This document shows, piece by piece, positions 7,731 to 16,911 of a DNA stretch of 17,481 nucleotides. Both the position numbers and the translations under genes were made by a program. Source of the stretch: Ophiosphaerella korrae (lineage: Eukaryota > Ascomycota > Dothideomycetes > Pleosporales > Phaeosphaeriaceae); contig JALNQF010000667.1 in NCBI GenBank assembly GCA_028456385.1, positions 1-17,481 of the forward strand, in the 5' to 3' direction. Numbering within the stretch: position 1 is the stretch's first letter; every line of letters starts with the position of its first letter. The notes beneath the pieces were generated by a model, which had not been told where the DNA came from, ran no database searches, and worked only from the letters and a program-made list of their open reading frames with translations.

Positions 7731-10700
7731 ACGCTACTAGTTTCTTTATTAGTAATAATAATAGGGATTAGCTATAGTAGGTCTTAATCTAGTAAGGGCT
7801 TCTAATCTCTAGAGCGCAAGAGTTTTAAGGAGAAGACTAAGAATACGCCTTTACTTAGTATCTCTTAGAGTAGTACTAGCTTATATACTCTACTATTGTA
7901 GATAACTCTCTTAATAGGGTATAGGCCTACCTATTAGTAGTTTAATTTTAGGGTTAGCTAAGTAGTTCTCTAATTAGCTATACTAATATAGGCTTAGTTA
8001 CTAACTTTATATACTAGTCTACTTTAGCGAGAGGTATTAGCTTAAGCTACTTACTCTTATTATACCTAGAGTATTTTTTCTTTAAGGTAGGCTACTAGGT
8101 TACTATAGGCGTTAAGTAGCTTGTTAGCTTATATGCGTTAGTTGCGTTAGGCTAAGTTTAGTTAATCTTTATTATTTTCGCTAGGGTGTATACTACTATA
8201 GAGGTAATACCCTAAATCTACGAGAAATAGGGTTATCTTAATAGATATATTAATAGTATTATTTACCTAGAACTTAGCTATATATAGCTAGGCTACCTAG
8301 TTGTCTTGTACGTAGTTAACGTATTACCTTAGAAAGATCTCTAGGGCTTAATTTGCTCGCTTAGTTTAGCTATTAGTTTCTAGGTAGTATATAGTTAAGA
8401 GCTTTTACGTAATATAGAGGCGTTTATATACGTAGCGCTAAAATTAGCTAATAAAGGTTATCTTTCTATTAGATATAATATTTATTAAGACTCTATAAAG
8501 CTTAAAAATAGATATAAAATATTAGGTAGCTTCTTTAGGTTTTAGAGACTTATAGGGGAAGAAATAGCGTCTTTTTATAAGGTAGTAGTAAATTACTAGG
8601 ATATATTTATAAATCTAGCTGCTGTTTTTGCTAGTTAGTAAGGCTTAGATATAGTCTACTAAGATATTAGTCTAGGGTGCGTAGAGAATTAGTATAGGTT
8701 AGAGGTAACTAAGTTTGCTGTCTTGTAGGTTCTTTATATAGTAGTAGATTAGGTATATATTATAAAATTACTTAATAGCTTAGGGTATCTTAGGCTAATA
8801 ATAGCGCTTGTATATTAGATATAGCGTACTATAGGGTCTTTTATAGCCTACTAACTAATAGTTATAGTATAAATCGAAGATTTAGTAGCGTAGATAGGCG
8901 TTTAGGGAGATATATAGACGCGTTTTATTAACCTAGAGGCGCCTTTCTTTCTTTAATCTAGTAAAGCTAATATTAGCGTATAAGAAGTAGTATCTTACTT
9001 TATAGAAGGCTTTTAATAGTTTTTATTGTCTACTATCTATAGTAGTAAATATAGCTTAGGCTACGCGGTCTTCTAAGTACGCTATATCTAGTAATTCTTC
9101 TATTAGGCGTAGGTCGATAATATATAGCAGGAGTTCTAGGTCTAGTTCTCTATTATAGGGTAGTAGAAAATCCTCTAGTAGGTTTACTAATATAGGTTTT
9201 ATTCCCGTAATATAGTAAAGGTAGGTATGCACTATAGTAGCTTATTCTAGCGTAAATCTATCTAGCTTTTATAGGTCTACGAAGCTTAGAGCGTAAATTA
9301 CTATATCTAGCGCAGGTTTTACGCCTAAGGCTAAGACTTAAGGGCTTAGGATAATTTAGTTAGCTCCTAATACTTATAGATTAGAATTGTCTATAGGGCG
9401 ATCTTATAGTTAGTAGCTTAGGGCGTCTACGACCTTATTTATGTTGCTAGGTGCGTATTTAATGTAGAAATTAAATTAGGATAGGAATAATAACTAGTAG
9501 GCCTAGCAGTAATTAAGCTTTTTAGTTGTTATAAAGGTTTCTAAATTATAGTAGTCTATTATAACGTAGATTGTATATAGACTACCTATAAGCTCTAGTT
9601 CCTATTCTTTAAATACTTAGATTATAGCTATAAGTTCTAGGTCGTAGATATTATAATTACATTCTACTAGGGTGTGTTTTTTTAAGAAGAAGCTAACTAG
9701 CTATTAGATTCTATCTTAGTTTAGTTAGCTTATTACTCTACCTAAGGCCTACCTAAAGGCGTTAGTTTAGATATAGATTAGTTTTAAGAGGTTAAAGTAA
9801 AGTAAGACTATACCTAGCTAGAAGGTAGCTTTTAGTTTATTAAAGGCGTCTATATATTCTTAGGTAATTGTAAAGAGCTTATACTAGGTCTTTTAAAGGG
9901 GTAGCTTATCTCCTTTAGTAGGTTTAGTAATAACCTTAGACTTAATTAACTTAGTAAGTAGTAGGGTAAGGCTTAAGTAATCCTTAATAAAGCGCTAGAG
10001 AAATCTAGTATAGCCTAGAAAGGCTAGGACTTCTTTAGCGGTCTTTAGTATTTCTTACTCCTAGATAGCTTTAACTTTAGAAGGATCTATTGTAATTCCT
10101 TTATTAGAGATAATTATACCTAAAAACTTAACTAAGGTAGCGTAGAGGCTAGATTTTTTAGGGTCTACGTAGAAGACTTACTCTTTTAGTTGTATAAGTA
10201 CTTTGTAAACGTACTAGATATAGTCTATTTTGTTATTAGAGTATATTAGGACGTTGTCTATATATATAGTGTAGAAGTCGTCTAAATATTCTAGTAGGGC
10301 TAAGTTAATAGCGCGCTAGAAGGTAGCTAGTACGTTAGTAAGGCTAAAGGGTACTACCTTGTAGGTATATATGCTAAAGTAGGTAACGAAGGTAGTTAGC
10401 TATTTTAAATTTAAGGCAATACGTAAGTAGTAAAAGGCGTGTATTACGTTAAATTTAGAGAATATCTTTACTTTATTTAGGTAGGCTAGTGTTTCCCTAA
10501 AGAATAGAATAAAGTACTAGTCTTTAATAGTAGATTTGTTTAGCTTATAGTAGTCTACGTAGACTTATAAGCTACTATCTAGTTTAGCTATAATTAGTAG
10601 GTTGTTCTTAGCTAGGGAGCTGCATTTACTAATAAAGCCCTTACCTTCTATTTTTTAGATATATTTCTAGATTACTTCGTCTTATTTTCTAGTAAAAGGG

Positions 10701-11540
10701 TAAGGTTTAGCGTCTAGGATTTTTGCGCTAGGTTTAAAGGTAATTTCTAGGTTGTATAGCTTATAAAGGGGAAGTTCTTTAGTAGCTTTCTTGTTAAAAC
10801 AAGGTATTAGGTCTTAATATAGTTAGAGTAGTTCTATAGATAGAATGTCTTTAAGCTCTACTATAGGTAGTAGTTTATAAAATTGTACGTAATCTACTTT
10901 TCTAGCTACTTTGTAGTAGTACACTAGTAGTAGTATTCTATCTAAAGTAAGTACTATAAGCGTATATCTACTTCTTCTAGTAAAGGCCTTAATTATACAA
11001 TAACTAATAGTTTAAATGTCTATTAACAAGTTCTATTTATACCTATTAGGGTACCTACTTAGGGGCCCTATAGGGGTAGATAATAGTTTAAGCGCTAGCT
11101 TCTTTAAGGCTATAGTAGAGTAATATCTAGGCGCGCTATAGTATACTACTAAGGGGATTTTGTTAGTTATCTAGTAGTGCTATTAGTAGTAAGTGTTAGG
11201 GAATAATAACGTTCTATAGTAGTAGTTAAGTTTAATAGTATAGGCTTTACGCTATAAAAATCCTAGAATAAGGTTAAATTAGCCTACGTTTTTAATAATA
11301 TAGGCAGAGGTCTATTTAATATACGTACTTACTTGTAGGTAGAACTTAACCTAATACGTAATAGACTTAGATAGGGAACTATTATATCCTTTACAGACAA
11401 TAAGTTAAGGTAGCTAGATAGTTTATAATTTTATAGTCTTCTAGGCAAATTTTTATTAAATAAAGTTTACGTTAGCTTTATTATTAGCTAAAGTTCTAGC
11501 TATATAGGGTGCTATAGGGTCTTTACCTAAGAAGCTAGTA
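7601..11540 (-). pseudogene. RIP-broken chromoviral pol: protease, RT, RNase H, integrase, chromodomain
   Basis: This would supply the enzymes for reverse transcription and integration. Protease: LANNKANVNFI near 11460-11490 matches the D-S/T-G active site with Asp turned to Asn; FNLILGFL near 11260-11280 is the C-terminal flap strand. RT: VDYYKLN, then FSKFNVI, LPFSLTN, and YIDN at 10253-10264 (normally YIDD) followed by VLIYS. RNase H: TNAF (from TDAS) near 9755-9766 and IIDYYNLE with Asp at 9554-9556 (from TDHKNLE). Integrase: zinc-finger remnant, first Asp at 8654-8656, second Asp now Asn at 8468-8470 in SNRK, catalytic Glu now Lys at 8360-8362. The chromodomain ends the protein. Stops are TAA/TAG at Gln/Trp positions, so no active enzyme is possible. 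Confidence 0.95.
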
Positions 11541-11849
11541 AATAAGAATTAGTTTAGCTTAGCTTCTATTAGATTAGTTAGTAGTTTCTTGTACTAGACT
11601 ATCTATGTTCTACAAGTAAGTGTATAGGATATAGCTATACTAGGGGTTATACTTTAGTAGTTAATTACGCTCTTCTAGTTCGTGTAATCCTTAGGTTAAG
11701 GCTTTAAGCCTAGAGAACGTTGTTTTCTAAATCCTAGTCTAAGTTAGGCTCTAGTTCTAGCTCTATGTCTAGTTAGGGGTTATATTTAAAGAATTAGTCC
11801 TCTATTTCTATATCTATTTTAGAGTCTATTACTATATAGGCGGCTATAT

Positions 11850-14060
11850 AGTAGTTTATAGCGTTAGTAAGTGTCTTAGATCTAGTAGCTTTTGTTTGTT
11901 TACAAGTAGTATAGTCTAGCTTCCTAATACCTATTTTTCTATAGCCCTAGTATAAAATTATTTTAGGGTTCTTAGTTTTAATTATAGTAGTCTTTTTACT
12001 AGTTAGGTATATTCCTCTAAATGCGCCTTCTAGTTGTAGTTAATAGTATTTTAGTTCTCGTAAGGTTATAGCTAGTTCTTCTTTAAAGTTTTATATCTAC
12101 GCTCTTAGTTTAGCTCTTGTAGGCGCTAGGGTACAAAGCTAGGTTTACCTAGAGCCTATATCTAGGTCGTAATTATTTACTTTATTTTCTAATATTAAGA
12201 TTATCTTTTAAAAATTAGTAAGGCTATTGTAGATACTAGGAGCGGTGCTAGTAGCCTCCTTAAGCTAGGGTTGTAGCTTTTTTTAAAAGTAGATGTTGCA
12301 TAGCTATAGGTTCTATTATAGTTTAAGGCTAATATTATTAAATTTAGAGAAGAATTTAGCCTATACTAACTAGGTAGTTTTATAGATTAGTTAATCTAGT
12401 CTAAATTTAGCTATTTCTAGGGTTTTGTAACGTACTTCTCCTAATCCTACTACGTCTATATTACTAAATTAGTAAAAAAGTGTAAAGAAATATATAAATT
12501 CTTCTTAGTATAAGTAGGTAATACTATTTAGGATAGTAAGGTATAGGTAAGCTAATCCTATATAGTAGTGTATAATAACGTTAGCTTAGGTTTGCAAGCT
12601 AATATATTTTTTTCTATTAGCAATAAAGTAATTGCATATAGACTAGATAAAGGATATAACATCTACGTAGCGTCTTATACCTAAAAATTATAGGAGTTTT
12701 ATAAAGTAGTCTTCTTGTTCTTTATACTAGTAAAAATTAAAGGCTAGCTCTTAGATACTAGTTAAGAAGAGAGTTAAGGTAAACTCTTCTCTATTAAAGA
12801 TATAGTAGCCTACTACTAGTACTTAGGGTTTAAACTCTCTTTTAAGGAAGCTAGGTTACTAGCCTTATAGTAAGATCTTAGTATAAAGTAGTTCTATATC
12901 TTTCTACGCTAGTATATTAAAGTTAAAAGTTTCTAGCTTAGTTTATTTAGCTATTAGGTCTTCTTAGTAGATCGCTACTTTACGTAAGTAGTTGTATTTT
13001 ACTATAGCTTCTTCTTATAAGGCTTTATACTAAGTAGCTCTTTAGCCTAAGGTATTATATTGCTCTATAATATAGTTATAGTCTAGTAGTAATTACGCTA
13101 GGCGTTCTTAGAGTTAAGCTAATTAGTCGTCTTATTAAGAGAGTTATTTATCTAATTTACTTACCCTAGCTATAAGCCTCTAGTTTTGTTCGTTTACTAC
13201 GTCGATTGTATTCTATATTTAGGTATTTGTAACTACTAGGTATAATACTATTCTAGCTAGAGTAAATTCTCTAAGAGATAAGTAATTGCTAGGTTTATTA
13301 TCCTTAATTCCCTAGTACAAGGTTAGTAGTAGGGTACAAAACGAGGGTTAGAGCTTAGTAAACTTAGCAAGTAATTTCTTAAGTTTATCTTAAGATACAA
13401 AGACTATTCCTAGTAGTAGGTCTTTATTAATTGTAGCGTTTAATAGCAGGTTGTCCCTTAGCTTTTCTAGGATCTTAAGCTTAGGTATAAGCTAGAGTAA
13501 TAATACTTAGCTAACGTTTAGTTAGGCGTCGTTAATTAAGTCGTTTAATATAGTCTAGTTGTTAAAAGAGACCTTAGTAACTAGTCTATACTTTAGGGGG
13601 CTGCCTTAGTTAAAAGGGGTAAAGTCTATATCTAGGTTAAATTCTTCTACAATAGGTTAGTTAAGAGTAGCTAAGTCTATTATAGAGCTATTAGCTAAGA
13701 AGGCGCTTAGTGCTTATTAGGGAATTATATTAGGTTAGAAATTAAGTTTACTAGGTAGTCTTAGCTAAATAAAGGATTTAGGGTCTATTACCTATTTTCC
13801 TTTATCTTTCTATAAAGGGGTCTTAAGATATTATTAGAAGTTGCTTAGTACTTTTTTTGTTAGAGTAGTTAGTATAGTAAGTCCTTAGGTTTATTTTTCT
13901 AAGGACCTAGTTCTAGCGCGTATTTTATAGATTTTTTACAGTATAGTAGCCTTAGAGCGTTCCCTTAGTTTCTTACTAGATCTATAGTCTACTATTTATA
14001 GTATATCTTTATCTTATAAGTACACTTAGTTTAAGTAATAAAGAGGTTGTAAGCTAGTAT
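11850..14060 (-). pseudogene. RIP-broken Gag of the complete element
   Basis: Upstream of protease, the minus strand keeps a long degraded frame. At 11911-11952 it reads Y-stop-GYRKIGIRKLDY, fitting a CCHC zinc knuckle (C-x2-C-x4-H-x4-C) with Cys codons turned to Tyr. The His position reads Ile, which simple C-to-T change does not explain. Further upstream (about 13300-13620) the relic is Leu-, Asn- and Lys-rich, with phrases such as ILNDLINDA, consistent with a helical capsid region. I could not fix the start codon (ATG is destroyed), so the upper limit is approximate. Gag and pol look contiguous or nearly so, but the frame relation cannot be trusted after RIP. Confidence 0.65.
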
Positions 14061-14708
14061 TATTTTAGTTTAAGAGGCTAGCTTTTAAGGAGATAGAAGA
14101 TTTTTTGTACAACTAAGTTATAGTATAACAAGCTAAGTTATAGTAGTTATATACTATATTAATACGTTTAGCTATTAGTTTATAAAGATTTAGATCTTTA
14201 GCGCTAGCTAGTAAAGGTTTTAGTAAAGTCTAGGGTACTTTATTACTTAGTTCTTATAAATTAAGCGCTAGTAATTTGCGTAGGTTTAAGGGTCTTTTCC
14301 TTCTCTAGCACTGCTACCTAGATTTAATACCTAGTATAAGCACGCCCTCGCCTAGGTATACGTAGTAAGTGTAAGCTAAAGCTTTATAACCTGTAAGGCA
14401 GTTAAACTACTCTTCTTTAGTACGTATTTCTTTCTAGAACGTTAGCGCTAGTACTAGCAAAAAGGGAGCGCTAGAAACCTCGACTAGAACTACAATATAG
14501 TAAACTCAAGGGGCTACCTAGCGCGCTGTAGCTAAGGTAGGATCTAATTCCTAGTAGTATAGTTCTTTTTAGCTAGCTAGGCTTAATTAAGAGTTAGCTA
14601 CAATTAGCTATCTTGTAGTAACTCTAGCGCAGGTAAGAAGGCTACTAGCGTAGTTCTAGGTTATAGAGAGGCCTATAAAAGTAAAATATTTGTAGAGATC
14701 TACTATTA
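14061..14708 (-). other. 5' leader and presumed primer-binding region of the complete element
   Basis: Between the Gag relic and the right LTR there is about 650 bp without a recognisable protein. It keeps more CpA/TpG and more G+C than the coding part (for example 14305-14400 and 14440-14520). Directly inside the LTR (14694-14708), the minus strand reads ATAGTAGATCTCTAC. If TAG was TGG before RIP, this could be a primer-binding site beginning one base inside the LTR, but I cannot name the tRNA. Confidence 0.4.
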
Positions 14709-15023
14709 TATAAGGTAGACTTTACGCAAGATAACTTAATAAGGTAGTTTTAACAATTAACTAAAAAGAGTAAATAGTAGATAAAGCTATCTAAGTAAGT
14801 ACTAGGTATATATACCTAGTAGCCTACTAAGCGCTAACTAAAAGTAGAAAGGTAGTTAAATGTTAGTAAGTTGTAAACTTACTAACATATTAGTAAGTTC
14901 GCAATGTTAGTAAGTTTGCGATGTTAGTAAGTTTATAATGTTAGTAAGTTTGCTATATTAGTAAGTTGCAAACTTACTAATATTAGTACGAAAATAAGAG
15001 ATATAAGGGATAACTCCCTTACA
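14709..15023 (-). repeat. Right (5') LTR, 315 bp
   Basis: This copy is upstream of gag and would have carried the promoter. It matches 6243-6557 without indels. It keeps GC/GG states at 14968-14969 and 15007-15008 and the terminal CA at 15022-15023, which the left copy has lost. It has itself changed at 14889, 14981 and 14988. The 20-bp TATA-centred palindrome is at 14801-14820 and the 17-bp hairpin-capped array at 14860-14983. Confidence 0.95.
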
Positions 15024-15028
15024 CCTAT
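15024..15028. repeat. Target site duplication, right copy (CCTAT)
   Basis: Identical to 6238-6242, directly outside the right LTR. Removing 6243-15028 restores the pre-insertion site. Confidence 0.95.
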
Positions 15029-15041
15029 ATACTTACTATCT

Positions 15042-15139
15042 AGCGTTTATTTCTAAGCGCTTACCCTAGAGCGTTTACTCTAGAGCGCTTATTCTAGAGC
15101 GTTTACTCTAGAGCGTTTACTCTAAAGCGTTTACTACTA
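15042..15139. repeat. 14-bp tandem array, seven units
   Basis: Seven consecutive 14-bp units of the type AGCGTTTACTCTAG run from 15042 (units start 15042, 15056, 15070, 15084, 15098, 15112, 15126). Differences between units are mostly C/T swaps (AGCGCTT versus AGCGTTT), plus variation in the last unit. Each unit keeps its CpG. The array starts only 13 bp from the insertion site of the complete element. Function unknown. Confidence 0.9.
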
Positions 15140-15269
15140 AATAGTTATATATTCTACTATACTATATTACTTAGCCTAATTGTGTGTAATATAATAGCTT
15201 ACCTACTACTTAGTATTATAATACTATCTCCTTTTCTTACACTAGGTCTATTTTTAGGCCTAGGCCTCT
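15140..15269. other. Unassigned AT-rich stretch
   Basis: Between the 14-bp array and the Cys-rich relic I see no clear protein or structure. It retains a short TGTGTGTAAT segment at 15181-15190 and may be the upstream part of the relic that follows. Confidence 0.4.
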
Positions 15270-15860
15270 ATTAGCTAGGTCTAGCTTATAAGTAGTTTAC
15301 CCTACCTTTTAGTTAAAAACTATCTTACTATAATATTACCTTCTTTATAGTTTTATAGACTTTATATCTTTTTAGAAATCTTTACTATAGACTATATTAC
15401 TAAAATACCTTATCTATATTATTCTCTTTTAAGTATTACTTGTTTTGTTATACTAGATTCTACTCTAAAGTATACTAAGTATACTTATATAAAGTGTCTT
15501 TACGTTACTATAACCTAAGAGTCTCTTAATTAAACTTGTAAAAAGTTCTATAAAAAGGTTAATAATAATAAAAAACTTCTTACTATTGTTATTACCTATT
15601 TACTATAAAATAAGAAGATATTAAAATCTACTAAAGAGCGTACTTATTACAAGGCCTTGTGCCTAGTGTTAGAGTTAGAGTAAGAAGGTAATAAGGTCTT
15701 AGCGTAAGTTCTTAACTATTCTACTACTACTATTAATATTGCTTCTTCCTCTACTATCTAGTCTACTATTAGCTTATTAGATAAGTTTATTATAACTAAG
15801 GGTACTTTATAGGCTCTACGTAGTTAGGTTTATTATAGAACTTTTTTCTACTAATATATC
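15270..15860 (+). pseudogene. Relic of a Cys-rich, fungal repeat-associated protein
   Basis: On the plus strand, in the frame of the TGT at 15441-15443, the sequence reads CFVILDSTLKYTKYTYIKCL, then a stop-ESLN-stop-TCKKFYKKVNNNKKLL block, a KKILKSTKERTYYKALCL helix and a Ser/Thr-rich tail with LLDKF. Restoring Tyr to Cys only as a description of position gives a 'C-F-V … K-C-x2-C … C' pattern. It is followed by a 'SWESL-x-R-T' and 'KKV-x-x-x-x-KLL' layout that I recall from Cys-rich proteins encoded in fungal repeats. All stops are TAA/TAG, as with Gln/Trp codons under RIP. The frame runs into the minisatellite at 15866. Family name and function are unknown to me; it is dead and unrelated in strand to the neighbouring pol relics. 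Confidence 0.45.
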
Positions 15861-15865
15861 TATTA

Positions 15866-16137
15866 TATCCTAGCTATAGCTTTGTATATCCTATATCCTA
15901 GCTATAGCTTTGTATATCTTATATATCCTAGCTATAGCTTTGTATATCCTATATCCTAGCTATAGCTTTGTATATCTTATATATCCTAGCTATAGCTTTG
16001 TATATCCTATATCCTAGCTATAGCTTTGTATATCTTATATATCCTAGCTATAGCTTTGTATATCTTATATATCCTAGCTATAGCTTTGTATATCTTATAT
16101 ATCCTAGCTATAGCTTTGTATATCTTATATATCCTAG
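15866..16137. repeat. 28/30-bp minisatellite, nine full copies and one partial
   Basis: The 21-bp core starts TATCCTAGCTATAGCTTTG and begins at 15866, 15894, 15924, 15952, 15982, 16010, 16040, 16070 and 16100, with a partial copy at 16130. Spacers are TATCCTA (28-bp unit) or TATCTTATA (30-bp unit). The order is 28-30-28-30-28-30-30-30-30. Cores are identical, each keeps one TpG, and each holds the palindrome AGCTATAGCT. The array lies exactly where the plus-strand Cys-rich relic meets the end of the minus-strand pol relic. Confidence 0.95.
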
Positions 16138-16157
16138 TATATTGTACTTATTTCTTA

Positions 16158-16340
16158 CTTTCTTAAGTATCTACTAATAATTCTATAAGTTAGCTTTAGG
16201 TTCCTATATATTTTTACTTACTAGGTAGCCTTTCTATTTTACTAGCTACTTTTAGAGAAACTATATACTTTAGAAGGCGTTACGTCTTAATTCTTAATAT
16301 CTCTATAGGTCTTTAACTTTAAACTTATTATCTTCCTCTT
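16158..16340 (-). pseudogene. Chromodomain remnant of the third pol relic
   Basis: On the minus strand EEDNKFKVKDL is followed by a basic stretch, then LVK-stop-KGYLVSKNI-stop-EPKANL at about 16190-16245. This is the LVKWKGY … NTWEP-x-x-NL chromodomain signature with two Trp turned into stops. A C-terminal helix follows. In live relatives the domain targets integration to heterochromatin. Confidence 0.8.
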
Positions 16341-16891
16341 TCTAATATTAGAATTGTTATTATATTAGTATTTTTAGTTTAGCTAGTTCTAGTAGGCTTA
16401 TATAGAACTTAGGGTATACTTTAGTATTTTTAGGTAGTTCTAGTATTTTTATTACTAGCCTATTATCTTCTTTAACTAAAAATAGTCTAACCTTAATATA
16501 ATCTAGTCCTTTACTAAGTTACTTTATTTATAGATTCTTTATATAAAGATACGCTTTATCTCTTTCTTTTAGCTAAGGTACTATTTTTTGTTTTTAGTTA
16601 ATATATAAAATACTTTGTTTCTAAGCTTCTTCTAGTTTTTATTTTATCTTATTATAGAGTTCTTGTATATCCTTAATCTTAACTAATACTACCTCTATCT
16701 TAGGTCCTAGTAGTATCCTCTTAAATAAATTAGGGTGTATCCTATAGTCTACAAAATATAGTATTTTACTTATTACTTCTAAGTACTTATTATTATATAC
16801 TAATTGTACTATAAGTAATAGTAATACCTAATTATTCTACTTCTAATTACTATAAATCCTTAGGTATATCTTTAATATCTTATTAGTCTAT

Positions 16892-16911
16892 TCTATCTAT
16901 CTATCTATCTA
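16892..16911. repeat. RIP-made (TCTA)5 pseudo-microsatellite inside the integrase
   Basis: Five TCTA units (GATA on the coding strand) lie exactly where the integrase should encode its conserved HPQTDGQTE block. CAG, ACA, GAT, GGA, CAG and ACA become TAG, ATA, GAT, AGA, TAG and ATA by C-to-T change on either strand, which spells GATA repeats. This is best read as a by-product of RIP and not as replication slippage. Confidence 0.75.

Larger units (their letters stand above)
6243..15023 (-). mobile_element. Complete nested Ty3/Gypsy chromovirus, RIP-inactivated (8,781 bp)
   Basis: This is the one structurally complete element in the window. Two 315-bp LTRs (6243-6557 and 14709-15023) are collinear at a constant offset of 8,466 bp and are flanked by the 5-bp duplication CCTAT. 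LTR ends form the inverted repeat TGTAAGG/CCTTACA, with TG or CA partly turned to TA by RIP. The polypurine tract beside the left LTR and all protein relics show that it reads right to left. Domain order on the minus strand is Gag, protease, RT, RNase H, integrase, chromodomain, which is the Ty3/Gypsy order and the chromovirus branch. All coding parts carry many TAA/TAG stops, so it is dead. About 1 kb of extra sequence lies between the chromodomain and the polypurine tract. Confidence 0.95.

Noticed and set aside
15866..16137. Possible CRISPR array or binding-site iteron cluster of a replication origin
   Set aside because: Spacers are just two alternating fixed sequences, there are no cas or replication genes, and the context is a fungal transposon nest.
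15968..16177. 69-codon open frame with a repeated YPSYSFVYLI peptide
   Set aside because: It is simply the 30-bp minisatellite read in one frame; 28-bp units break the frame further upstream. Not a real protein.
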